The position numbers and the translations under genes are program-made. Under the pieces are notes generated by a model, which saw only the letters and a program-made list of their open reading frames with translations, had not been told where the DNA came from and made no database searches. 64,000 nucleotides of DNA from Mastigias papua (lineage: Eukaryota > Cnidaria > Scyphozoa > Rhizostomeae > Mastigiidae): assembly GCA_964019165.1 (NCBI GenBank), contig OZ025272.1:1953128-2017127 (forward strand), given 5' to 3'. Shown one piece after another: positions 23,413 to 36,500 of this stretch (its first letter is position 1; every line of letters starts with the position of its first letter).

Positions 23413-24377
23413 ACATAAATACACAGGGCTTTACTTTATAAGGAGTTTTGGCAGCTAAGTATACTGATGTGGACCTCTTGTATTTAATGATATTAGATTA
23501 GCTTCTGCTAACTTTGCAGAGAAGAGATATAGCGTAAAGTCACATTGAAAGAGCTTTCTCAGTCTGTGGGGTAATCTTCCATGAAGCATGAAGCAGACAA
23601 AACAATTTTGCATTGCATCCTAGTGCAGAGTTCTTTACGTTTTATAATCTTGATTTACCTGAGCACTATCTATTTCATAATCCCCTAGTAACTTTTAATC
23701 ATTCAGAGATACTTTTAGTGTGCCAGGTTCTCCACTCGAATAGCTGCCCAGTGGCAGGTGTTGGATCGAGCGATTCCATGTCAAAGTGTTTCTGACCAAT
23801 TACTGGCTGACAGCTTTGAAGGAAAGAGGGGGGAGTGTCCATGAGAGATCTTTATGCAATCTCTAAAGCTCAGGATTGCACTTTCATCACTATAAATGAT
23901 TACATAATAGCAGCAAACACCGCAATTTATCCATAAAAACCAGAATTATTCCTCCTCTTGTATACATAATGGATCTCATTGTGAAATATTGCGGGTCCTT
24001 TTTGTTTAATTATCTTATAACTAACCAGTACTGTGTACTGTAATATTGTATCCCATCTTTCATACAGTGTCTTCACTGTGCTAGGGGAACCCTCTACTTC
24101 AAATCGGTCGGCGGTCTGTCACTCCATACGTGCAAGGAAGTACCAGTTTGGCGAAACACGTCCCCTGTCAAAACCCCCAAAGTTGTGTTGTTTTTCATCT
24201 GTCATGTGACGGGGACTCACATGATTGTTTTGTTATGGAGAACAAAAGAAGCTTTTCACAAACCAATTAGGCTGCTCAGCAATAGCTTACTAGCCAATCA
24301 CGTTGAAGAAGCTTGTCCTCGCACAATCGTCTTGGGGCTCGGGTTGTCTTGAATTACTTGTTCCTGGCTCTGCACAG

Positions 24378-24391
24378 TGCGTGATATAAAT
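24378..24391 (+). promoter_or_regulatory. TATA-like sequence upstream of HNF4 exon 1
   Basis: GATATAAATT lies about 105 bp before the HNF4 ATG in a locally less AT-rich context, so it could be a core promoter for the first exon. In AT-rich DNA such matches are frequent, so support is weak. Confidence 0.2.
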
Positions 24392-24488
24392 TGGAAATTC
24401 TGTACTAATATTTGTCTTCAGTAAGCAGATAACATAGTGTTATCAAGAAGTGAGACATGTAAGAAGCTTGAGCTCATATATTTGAAAT

Positions 24489-24528
24489 ATGAGTCGTAAA
24501 GAAGACTCTGAAGATGCGAGTGAAGCCG
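24489..24528 (+). CDS. HNF4: HNF4 exon 1: acidic N-terminus
   Basis: ATG at 24489 reads [13 protein letters not shown] plus one base to donor GTATGA. A TGA lies in frame two codons upstream. The phase-1 end joins the GT opening of exon 2 to give a Gly codon. The peptide is short and acidic, and unlike vertebrate HNF4 N-termini. Alternative first exons are common in this family and could exist upstream. Confidence 0.8.
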
Positions 24529-27500
24529 GTATGAATTTAGGCCTTTTTCTACCAATTATTTCTTACAAATATTTGGTTGGAATAGTAGTATGTCTTTTTC
24601 TCTATACAGGTATATTGCCTGTGAGTGTTAAATTGTTTTCAATGCATTCCTTTTCTCGAAGAATCTTTCAGTTTATTACACAACGTTATTAAACATGGCT
24701 TCAGAGCCGGAGGTTGTGTTTTGTTCTAGTTCAGTTCTGTTTTAGCTCAGTTCCGTTCATCGTTTTCATTAGAAAGGTTATTTTTTGCCTTTTAAAAAGA
24801 ATCTCTGAAAGTGATTCTTTTTCTGTTGTCTGCTTTTTCACTGTAATCTCAGTATTTCTCACAGAAGAACGTAGCTTCTGGAGATGGCAATCAGTTATAT
24901 GAAGTTTCTTTATTATCCCCCCGGATTATTATACTGACAAAGCGTGCCTAACTAGCTTTTATGGTTAAGCGTTATCTAGTGTCCCTTGGAGCATTATGAT
25001 CTCGGTTATTCTGCTTTGTGCAAGTATAGCGTAGTTTTTTACTCATTACTGTGGTCAGGAGATCGTAGAGAAACGAGTGGAATATGAAGTGATTATACGG
25101 CCTTTTGTGAGCCGTCAACTTACACGGCACAGCATGCAATGAGGGGTAGAAAGTAAATAGTATGTGACCCTGATTATTGTTTATGTATTATCGTCAAACA
25201 GAGGACACCCAAGCCAGTTCAGACTATAATACGTATAACCTACATATCTTTAGTATGCAATGCCATTACATTCTCATGTTTCACTGTATATCTTTTCTCG
25301 GAAGTCTTGTGTATTTGCACTAGGAGAATGCATCTTGGTTTGCGAACCTGGGTTCTACCTGCTCGATAGAAATTTTTTTCGTGAGGCCCATTTTGAGCCA
25401 ACTATCGTATTCTTCGAACTCCGTAGTACATTTGATGTTAGATGTCACTTTTCTCTTTACTCATAGAGAAATGTACACTATGACTTTTATTCATTGTAGT
25501 TGGTTTGAGATGCTTGCCAAAGCTTAAATCTTCGTACCAAATTCGTTTTCAAATTGGCTTTCCTGCCGTACCATTTTCCTTAAGTTTTTCCCAATTTCAA
25601 AGCACATTTTCCCATACTATGTCAATCCACTGGGTTTTTATCTTTATTGGTGATAACTGTTGTTCTTTTCCCTGCTCAAATTGCGTATATTTTGCTTTCT
25701 CTTTGTTAGTGTCAGAATTCTCTGTAGTACATTTCTGTGCTTGACACCAAGAAAATGATAACACTGTACTTATCATGAAGGGAAATTTCTACTTGACGTA
25801 TGTAATTATTTAAATCTTCATGTGATATGAATGGCAAATGTGGTTGCTATTTCCTGTCACAAAATTGAAGTTTGCCCAGCTATACTAGATAGAATTTTGT
25901 ATTTGCACTCATCCAGTTTATTGTAACAATGTTGTACAAGACAATATCATAGCAAGTGCTTTATAGAACTGCCATACTATTCAAGGTGAAGAAGACAACA
26001 GTTCATGCCTCATATGTGGAGATCGTGCCACTGGTAAACATTATGGAGCCGTGAGCTGTGACGGTTGTAAGGGATTTTTTCGAAGAAGTGTGAGGAAGAA
26101 TCATGTGTATTCATGCAGATTCTCAAAGGATTGTATCATAACAAAAGACAAGAGAAATCAATGCAGGTATTGCAGATTGAAGAAATGTGTCCATGTGGGG
26201 ATGAAAAAGGAAGGTAAGTTTTTTCACCCTTTTACAAGAAAGTTTTGGCCCAGTATCAAAACTTCTTTGCTTGTTCATGATTTCAGTGCTAAACACTTAC
26301 TATGACTTTTGTAGCTAGAATTTCTGAGCTTGTGTAACACATTAGTGTTAAAAGGATATACAGGCACTGCACGATCATATTACTGAAGTACATAGGTTGA
26401 CACTGAGAATCTATGCAAATTATAAAGAAGAAATAATGGACTTGCACAGAAATTGGAATTGTACTTATATTTCTACTTATATTTCACTTTATCCACATTC
26501 AGTCTTAAATTCAGGTCTTAAAAATCCTGTACTGAACTTTCCTTAGTGCTCTAGCAGTTGAGCACTATGCACTCTATAGGACCTCTGTCTTATAGTGAAA
26601 AATGTGTACATTCCCATTAGCCCAAAGCTCCTTGTTTGAAGTCTTTTGAGGATTCAGTGCAGTACCAGCAAACAGCTTTCATCTGAAGCAACAAGAGAAC
26701 CACTCCATGTAGTACCCTGGCTTTGTCATTTTTGTTCAATTTTTCATCTGTGTACTTGATCTATGAATGAAAAATTTAGGGAGCTTTTTGGTCTGGGATT
26801 TGTCCTTTGACATTCTATCTGGAAAGTATTGACACAAACAGTGAAGAATGGCAACACTTTGGTGCTGTCATAATTAAATCCTGAATTGTAGACAGACCAT
26901 ACTTGTACTCCTTTGGATATTAGTGCTTAATCAAATTTAATGAGCTGATGGAACTTTTGTGAATTGGGAAACCAAAAAATTGTGTCCTCTATTAACTAGG
27001 TGAAAGTTGGTTTCTGACACCCCTCATTTAACCTTTTGAGTGTCTGTGTAACATTTCTGTTTGGGGAGTGCCTTTATCCATAGGATAAAGGATATAGGGT
27101 ATGTATCGTTGCTAATGTGCAGCAGAATGGTAGAAAGTTGCTTTTATATTTGAATCTATATAACAGCTGAGAGCTTTAGCATAGGACATAGTGGTGAAGT
27201 CTTGCATGGTATTTTCAAAGATGTGAAGATTTGCTTAGAATTAATTGCCTTGAAGTGCATATGTTTCCATACTTAATGAAGCAGAACGGTTCCATTTTCA
27301 TTCATATTTGAGCCATCTATGCACATGACATGAGGTTCTTGAAGCAATAGAAAGGGCAATCTGTCCATTATTTCAGTACACATGGAAAACATGTTTATGA
27401 CTGTATGTTCTTGCTTTAGAATTTTCATAAGAAAGGCACGTAGTTTGAAGATAATTATATTGTTTTTCTTAATTATAAACTATGTCTTGGAAAGGGTTTA

Positions 27501-30500
27501 TTTAGTAGTAAACTGAGCCCACAGGCTATGGCCATACAAAGCCTTTCATGTTGAGCGTTTATAATTTGTTATTACTCAGAGTTCGCTTCTCTTTACTCCC
27601 GCTGAAGTTTAGGACTTTTTGATCGTTGGTACTTTAGTTGGTACCAGCCTTTGATCCTATCGTCTTGATTCCTCCTTGCTTCCCTGGTAATTTTTAGCAT
27701 TTCCTCTGTGCGTGCCACGGAATTTAAGTTTCGAATCAGCTTTCGGCAAACCAGACCTTTCCTTCACACAGTGAGAGTTTTACATTGGCTTTGACGAAGT
27801 TGTGTTTAGTTTTCCAACCAATATTTGCTTTTCTCCACAGCTGTTCAAAATGAAAGAGACAAGATTACAAGAAAATCTTGTGATGAGTCGGACAAGCTAC
27901 TGTCCCCACAGATCCTTCTTTCTGCCGAGATTCTATCAAGGCCAGCGAAGTCACCCCCAGGTTGGTAATCATTTTGTGACTCAATAGCTTTGTTTTTCTT
28001 AACTAGCTCTCACTGAAAATTTGTGGTTTTGTGGACGATGTTAACGTTGTGCGTAGCTGACGGTAGAGTTAGGCTGTGGGTCGATTTTTAGATGACAAGA
28101 TAGGTTTGCGGGATGTAATAAGGAAGGGAATTTGTGACCAAGTATGGAATGCACATCTAGAGCTGGGAATGTAGAAGAAAAGGAAAGAAGGCCTAAGTTA
28201 TAGAGGAAACTAGAGAGAAAATGAAGTTGTTTGGTAAGGAAGAGGTATGTTCTAGAGGTAGGCATTAGAGGAGGGGATTGGAAGAGAGTTAGAAAGAAGT
28301 TTGTGAACAAGGCTGAAAGGTGTCAAATAAGAGGCGAGTAAGATGTGGAAATTACGTCAGTGTCCTGTAAGAACGAGCAAGATCGAATTTGAGTGATAGA
28401 GATCAGAATAAAATGAAGGAAATTGAGTAGACTCGGTAAGTATCGTGAATGAATGAAAGAGATACCGAACAACGAAGGAATAGGTTTTGGAAAGAAATAG
28501 TGAATTAAAGAAGAGAAGGCGAAATTCTGATGGAGCGGGTTGAAAAATCCTTAAAGAGAGGCGAGAAAAAATGAGTGAATGAAGGAAGAAGTGGTAAATG
28601 TCGACTCATGTAATATGAACTTCGGTTTGGTCTTCTGTCAAAAATATAGGGTGTTGCTATAATAGCATTTATAATAAACAAACTTTAGTTGAAGGTTGTC
28701 AAGTTCGATTTTTTTTCCATTCCAGAGCAACTTAACCTTAGCAGGGAAGCAACCAGCAACGATATTGTTGAATCAATGAAACAACAGTTATTGGTACTTG
28801 TTGAATGGGCGAAGTATATCCCAGTATTCTGTGAATTGCCCCTAGATGACCAGGTATCATTACTGCGTGCTCACGCAAGTGAGCACCTTATTCTTGGTGT
28901 TTCCCAGAGGTCGATGACAATTAAGGATGCCTTGTTACTCGGTAACGAACTAATTATCAGCAGAAATCACCCGGAAGTCGACATACGCAAGATTGCCATC
29001 CGGACAATGGACGAGCTTGTGCAGCCGATGGTGGATCTTGAGCTGGATGACACGGAATATGCATGCTTGAAAGCTGTGATATTCTTTAATCCAGGTATTA
29101 ATCATTTCCCTTATTTGTCATGGTGCTATGTCACAAGTGCTATATAAGTTTACTATCTGGTTTCAAACCAGAGTGCTCTCATTCAGTCAGATATTATTTT
29201 GTACTGAATGGTGTTTGTTGTAGGTGGCTCGAATCCCAGGTTCAACATGTTCTGGAAGCAGCCAGTCAACATTTTTGAAACGATTGAATAAGAGCGATTC
29301 AACAGATATGGTTGCAACAATGTTTTGTGTACCTCAAGCGTTGAATGTCCTTTCATTTGTATATTAATGGGCATTTAATCAGTAGAATGTGGCGTCCAAT
29401 GGCAGCGATCTCCCGTTACATAGTGTTTACTAATTTATTTTATCTTATAAGATCGCTGTAGGGATTTATATCTGATATTTGGTTGATATCAACTTGGGCA
29501 ATGACGCAAGTTCTATGTTTCAATAACACTAGTATGTGGTCATATAATTAGAGCGTAGAAATTAGGGTGCAAACTGCTTTGAAGTTGAAATAGCCAATTG
29601 ATGTCTATATTGCTCGTATTAAGTTGATGCGTCTCGTGTCTCATATCTCATCTCGCGTTTTGGATCTTGTGTCTCGCGTCTCCTGATAGCCTGGCTCGCA
29701 TCTCGTGTCTCATACCTCGTGCCTCGGAGCTCGTGTCTTATGTCTCGTGTCTTATGTCTCTTGTCTGGTGTCTCATGTCTCGTGTTAGTCATGGCCTCCC
29801 GTAATTTCCGGCCTCTAGGCATCATTGACTTAGAACGAATTCTTCTGATCTAGAGACAAGACTTCTCTACTGAGTCTCAGATCGAGATGTCCCTTCACAA
29901 TACCCATAGTCCAATCTCTACCCATTAGCCTATGGCCTATACAAACTCATTTCTGGATGGTAGCTGGATTCACGTCGACTGTATTATCATGTTGATGTAT
30001 GATGGATAACTATTTCATTTTTGAAAACCTAACCCACCCATGTGTTATCTTCGCGTGACAATCATTTTCCAGTGAGGATTTTTCCCTCCAAAAATCAAAT
30101 CATTATAAACATTATGTGACCTCGGATTAAAGGAATAGATTCCTCGCCCGTCAGAATTGTTTGTGCTTACTGTACTCACTACCTAACAAAACATGACTAC
30201 CAGATGGCTCTAGAGAATTCAAAACCAGTTTGCTCAGGCACACTTTTCATTCATTTTCATTTTCACTTGAGATATCTAAAGGGGGACACCCTTTAAGTCT
30301 TTCGGCTAATTTTCAAGGGGCTCCCCATTAGAACACACAACTCATGCCTGCGCTTTTAATACTTATTATAGACTTGAATATGGAGTCTTCATGGAATTTT
30401 TTTGCTTTTGTACCATGGCTGGGTTGTTCTTTTCCCAGTACCGTTACATGCTGAGGCATGCTCTCCCTGATTTCATTCTGTATCCGTTTTCATTATTATA

Positions 30501-33500
30501 GAATTGGGCACTGAACTGGTAGTGGAAAGAGTATAGAAGAAAGGGGCCTCAGGAGGGCTCAGCCCCCTTTTTATGTTTCCAAGAGGGGCTGAGCCCCCAT
30601 TTTCCTCTCCTTGTGTAGTGTAAATAGATTCAAACTACGAATGCTTTTCCCATTATTACAAACAAACATGATTGCTTCGCAGGTTTGCAATAAATTATTT
30701 GTACTTCTAAAAGTTTTCGAAAGCTACCATGGGTGTGGCCTTGTCAGCGCTTTGTTTTGCCATGGCCTTCACACTGGAAAGAGCCCCCTTGTACAATATT
30801 TAGCTCAAGACCACTGGTTGCTGCTCATCCCAAGAAAATCAAGATCTTCACTTTCGAAGTACCTGCCAGCCCCTGAGCTTGTTTTTGTTTCTCTTCTTGA
30901 TCATGTGTTCTTGGGAGTTTCTCTTGTCTTTTTAAAGCAATCCACGTGGTCATTGCTGCAATAAAAAAATTTAGATACACATAGGGGCGTAAATACCGAG
31001 GGTGTAGGGGTGTGGCACCCCCAACATATAAGAAAGAGCAATTCATAGGGCAATCGAATCTTTTTGCAGGGCAACAACGACATCGATGAATCGTGCTGTT
31101 TACATATTCAATTGCAAAAGGAAAGGTTACCGTTGCCCCTTCATCTTTCTTTCTTAGCTTCCAAACAATCCGGGTTGTCGGATCACCTTTTCTTCTCAGC
31201 ACAAAGGCCAATGAAGACAGCACTGTTTATCCTATGCTGCAAAAGGGAATTTCCAGGGGTTCTAGAAGGCGTGATCTTATAAATTCCTCCCCAGACCCCC
31301 AATTTTGCAGTACAAAAGCCTCTACCACCCCCAAAGAAATTGTGCAGTTGTGCCTCGCAATACACTTGCACGTTCTGTCGCTATCCTTTCATATACATAA
31401 AACCGAAACAATCATTGCATGGTACAGACAAAGATTATTTCTTTGAGTTGTATACAGTCTTCCACTCTTCATTGTCATTGGTAGGATGGGGTGTTCAATT
31501 CATTCACATACAGTAAATCCTCGAATGCCAGACTTAGTGTCAATGAGCCTTCTTCAAATGAGCCTCAATCACGGAAATTGATGCATTTCTATCTGATGCT
31601 TACAGAGTGGTGCTTATATTTAGGCTATTCTTTTCAATGGAGAAAAAGAGTTCTGAAAATTAGGTTTTTATGTGGTTTGTGTCAGTCAATGTTATAAGCT
31701 CCTCCTTGTAGTAAGCCCCTCCTGTATTAGCCTCCATCCAAAATTATAAAAAGTGAATTTTGCCCCTCCAAGAGCCTCAATCGATGATTTACAGTATAGA
31801 AGGCTTTTTGTCAGTGATCCCTATTGCTGGGTTATCATGTAACTTAATCAATTCCTAGATTTTCTCTCAGGCAGTTTGTGTAAATAGCACAATCAAAAGT
31901 AAGGAGCTCACTTTAGACCTTTTCCATAGAGCAATGCGAAATTTGAAGTTGATTTGAGGAATTATATATTTGATGAATCACGGATAACTGATTATAATTT
32001 TTGAGATGCACCATTGAAAAGGAAAGAAATACGCTTGGAAATATTTTTACCATGACTGGCAACATTGCTCGTATTTATCGTCATGTGTTGACATGAAAAC
32101 AAAAGTGAAGTGTTTTTGCATGAACACAGACCTAATTCTCTGATAGCTTTCAGTCTTAAAGTGACCTCTAGTAGAAGTGTATTTTAATATCAGTTTTGGT
32201 GCTCATCATCTGCTCTTTGAAAATCAGACAGCTTATAGAGCAGTTTATTGTTGTTTCATCTTACCTCATTACAAAGAGCCTTATGGACAATCTTCACGGT
32301 TTCAAGTTCAATAAGGAGCTCTATAATCAGATCTTTCTATCAATTTGGTTTCTTCTGTTTTCTCACTTCCTTTTCTGCTGTATGTTCTGTGCGGAGTACA
32401 ATTTTTCGGGACACCCTGATCATTGGCTTCAAGGCATTATGTCCTAAGTTCGAAGTGGAAATGGTTTGGTATTTAGTTCATTATGTAACTTAACTTGTGA
32501 ACCAGCCCTTAGCTTGACAGCTTTTACATCTAAACGAATTTGAAATTGAATCCACGATAATTGGACCTTGGCATTTTGCTGGTGATAACTCAACGACTCC
32601 ATCTTCACATGTCTCTTGGACTACAGCTGAAAGCAAGAAGCTTGGCTTTAAGCCACTCGAACTCAGTTGTGAAAAAGCTCCTCCTTCAGCACTTTTGAAT
32701 CATGGCTTGTAAAGAAAGTTTCTCGTCCCACATTTTCCTGAAAACAGGGGATATTGGGTGTAGCACTTGAGGAAAGTTTTCCGACCATATCTATTATTCT
32801 CGCTATTTTGCCGCACAGCAAATAGAGTGACCATTGATTAGTGATTCTTATTGATTGACTATTGATTCATGATTCTTATTGATTCACCATTGATTAGTGA
32901 TTCCTATTGTTAGGGCAATTGATATCTGAATCAAAGAGCTTTTGTTCCAAAGGTCATGTGAATGCACTTTTTAGCAGTTATGTGGTTTTATCGCCATATA
33001 CTTGCGTTGTTTATCACTTCACAACGCAGTATTATCACTGAACCAAGCAACTTTGTCACTGCACAAAGCAACTTTATTACTGCACAAGGCAACTTTATCA
33101 TTACATACTGAAATTGGGTTATGCTTTGAGTACCTTTGCTATATGACATGAGCTCAAGTGCAGTGGCTACCATTTTGAACTTCACGCTGTTCTTTTCATC
33201 GTTAGAGAGTTGTCTTGTTTATTTGTACCACTGTCTTATCTATCTGTAACATCAGGTTTAATGAACCTAAGTTACTGAGTTTGGCAAGTGCAGTTGCTAT
33301 TAATATTAAGAGGAATTTTATTGTTCCCTTCTTGCCAAGGATTGAATTTTCTCTGGAGCTGCTAGATTTTGTTTCATCCCTTTCAAATGGAATGTCTTAA
33401 CTCAGTGGTTTGTAAGCTCCATCCGTTGCTATCTGCTTTGGCCGACCGTGAGGTTTAAGTGTTATGGTTTGTACCTCTGTTTCGCAGCCATAGTGTACTC

Positions 33501-36500
33501 TGTTCGAATCCCATTCTACTTTCAAAGCAGTGTATTAGCTCTCTCGGAACTATTGACTAATTGCACGGTGGCTCGGGTGGAAGACGAGCAAGCTATAGCA
33601 ATGCTATACGCAACGCTGTTGGTAAATTAGCTTTCGGTGGGCATACAATAGGCTGCAGCGATTAGGATGGAGTACCGACCATTTTTTGGTGCTGTGTTTT
33701 CCCTGTATCCAGTCATTTGAAACAGTTCAAATATTTGCTTTACTTCTGTTTTTCAACCACTTCAGCCACTGCTATTTCGCTTGAGGCATTTCTCTCCTCA
33801 CCTTAATTGCTTCAGACATCGCACAAGTCCCCATTTTGACTGCATAGGCAGATCTCTTCTGCATTCATACCAATATCTTCAACGCTTCGAAGATCATCAC
33901 ATCAGTCCCGTTGCCCACCGTAGTGCTATTTTCACCTGTTGTCATACTTCTCACAATTTATTTGTGCTCACTTTGTTTTGATCTCAACCCCTGATGCTTG
34001 CATGACCTTCTCTCTCTTATGGGGATGATTACCTGCCTATCCCCAATATTGCATAATTTTGCAAAAATTTCTAACATGGACCTACCACAAAGGGTAGTGG
34101 TTCGTAATGGTTCAAAAATTTTTTAGACAACTTTAGGCCAAAACAGCAATGGTTTAATGGTATAGACAGGGTGTGCCGATGCAGGGATGTGAGGGAGCAA
34201 AAGATGGATTGTAGAAGGAGATCGTAAAAGTTGACGCAACAACTGTAGCTTGTTAGTTTCTTGCTCATTATTATGGGGAAATTTCTTTTCCTGTACCCAC
34301 CCTTCAAAAAGTCATTCGGCATGACACTGGAAGGGATCCTTATTACCCCATGCTGAATGTCTTCGTTTTTCGATTACTTTAGAACATAACAGAGGTTCCG
34401 TTTATAGATTATAAGTGAAACATGCCTCTTTCTCAGGTTCTGATTCTTGGGAATACTTATTTGAAAACCGACTGCACAATACAGATGGTGGTAGTAATCG
34501 AGAGAGTTTTTCATGATTAACGCAGCGCTTTCTCATTTGAGCAATTCCTTCACAGAATTCCCATTTTGTATTTAATTTTTTTGCTCATATCCATACTATT
34601 TACATTTCATCTTATTGTCGCTTAGATGCAAGAGGACTCAGCAATCCCAAAAAGATAAAATCGCTTCGATTCGAGGTGCACACTTCCCTTGAAGACTACA
34701 TTAACGATAAATGTTACGACGTGCCGAAAGGGAAGTTCGGCGAACTGCTGTTGTTGCTGCCTACGTTACAGTCAGTTGCAGTGCAAATGGTTGAGCAATT
34801 GCAATTCGCCAGGCTGTTCGGGGTCACCAAAGTGGATAATTTACTCCAGGAGATGTTACTTGGAGGTAAATAAATTTCGCTATTAGTGTATTTAGCCTAA
34901 ATTCCTTTGAGTGACGAGTTGTATGGAGCTCCTTTGCAAGAAAAGGGATGTTTGAATGAAACGAAATAATTTCCTGGAGGTTTTTTAAAGATGGAGTGTT
35001 CTCTTTGTATGGGAAGAGACATAACTACATCAAGAGTTTTAGATATTGTGATTGATAACTTTTTCTCTTTTTGTCCACCCCTGCTACAGTATAATGAGGT
35101 GTTCTTCAATGATGTTTAGTATTATTCGCGCTCCCAAACAATCTTGGGAATAACCGACAAGTAACGGCAATATTCCCTTTCAGCCGGCAACCCTCGCTTT
35201 TAGTCATTTAGTCATATTTTTCTTCTCAAAGGGAAATTTGTAATGAAAGATGTAAATAATGACGCGCATATGACCGGGTATGATCTCATGACTATCGGCT
35301 GGCATTTGTTTGTGGATCCTGTTTCACTCCACTCTAAGCATATCGAGTTCCCTACATGACTTTTCAGCACACCTGTTAGTTCAAACGGATAGTCCAGGGA
35401 AATTACCGTAAATGATCAATTAAGCCACCTCGGGCCTATTTGTCATAATCGCTTTTAGGGGCGGGAGCTGTTTCAGCAAGACGTCGCTCTTACAAAAAAC
35501 AATACATTTGCAAATGTTTTATTAAGAAAGTTACTAGAAAAGAAGCCAATACATCCGAATTTTGAATTTGATGTTACTAAAGCTACTGTTATACATATCA
35601 CAACTAATGTAAAATATGAAAAAACGGATTAGTATGAGTTAGAGCTATGTGGTTTAGGAATTTAAATTGGAGGGAATTCGAATAACCGTCACGGGGGCTT
35701 CTTCGATAGTGAGGGCTTATTTGTCACTTCTAAGGGTGGGGCTTATTCAAGTGGATGGTTTATTTGTCCTTGTAAAGTTGATGTCAAGGTGTCCGTATTA
35801 TTTACAATGCCAGTTAAAGTTACAAGGTATTTGTAGGCTTTCAAATCTGGAGCTGCTCTGATGACGTGAATATGTATTTGAAACTTGCGTGATATGTTGA
35901 CGTGTGGTATTGGAAGAAGACTAACCTATCATTTTTTACTCGTTTAGCTTTGTCCTCAGGTACATCTTTGTTTGTTATCCCTATAGATAGCAATGACCTG
36001 CTTGACCGTTAGAGACTAAGACTAATCCTAATACTGTCAGAGACCTATATACTTTGAGCGGTTTTGCGGCTATTTCATTTCGGTCGTTGGAGAATCAACC
36101 GTGGGAGCGAAGTAAATATATAAAATTTGATCAACGACATATCGTCTTTATTTTTTGTATCTGTTTCATTTATTTTGTAAGTAGGTAAGCTAAGTCCAAA
36201 TTATTCATTTAAAATTGATTTATGTACAGTATAGTAAGTAAGTATATGAGTAGCAATGGCCTACGACACTCCATCCTATTTGCTGGCTATCCTTTACCCT
36301 CCGACTGTCATTCGAAGTTAACTAATTAAAGCTGCCAGTATGTTGGAAGTTATCATTCAGGAATCTTTACTTTTGAATGAGAAGGACTTAGAGGGAAGGT
36401 GGAAATTCTTGCTGTTTTCAAACCCCTCCCCCCTCCCTCTAGGTGAATTATACATTAGTCTCGCTATCTATGGCTGGAATTATGTGTCAATACTCTTCTG

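Larger units (their letters stand above)
12351..24488. other. 12-kb stretch without recognised genes
   Basis: It contains a SINE head, two simple repeats, an inverted family B fragment and a CA-rich microsatellite. Open frames here (up to 124 codons, for example 13671-14021 on minus) are no longer than expected by chance in AT-rich DNA and have no recognised motif. The missing 3' exons of DCAF11 should be here if the gene is intact. Confidence 0.5.
29095..34625. other. HNF4 intron 4, 5.5 kb, repeats only
   Basis: It holds a minisatellite, a GC hairpin, two short tandem repeats and a SINE head. Open frames near 30.6-31.4 kb (117-132 codons on both strands) overlap each other and show no known motif, so I treat them as chance. 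Confidence 0.5.

Noticed and set aside
27961..27966. Alternative donor GTAATC five bases downstream for HNF4 exon 3
   Set aside because: It would add five bases and break the phase-1 junction with exon 4, whereas the upstream GTTGGT keeps the frame.
30611..31446. Several 117-132 codon frames on both strands in HNF4 intron 4
   Set aside because: They overlap in opposite directions and show no known domain; treated as chance.
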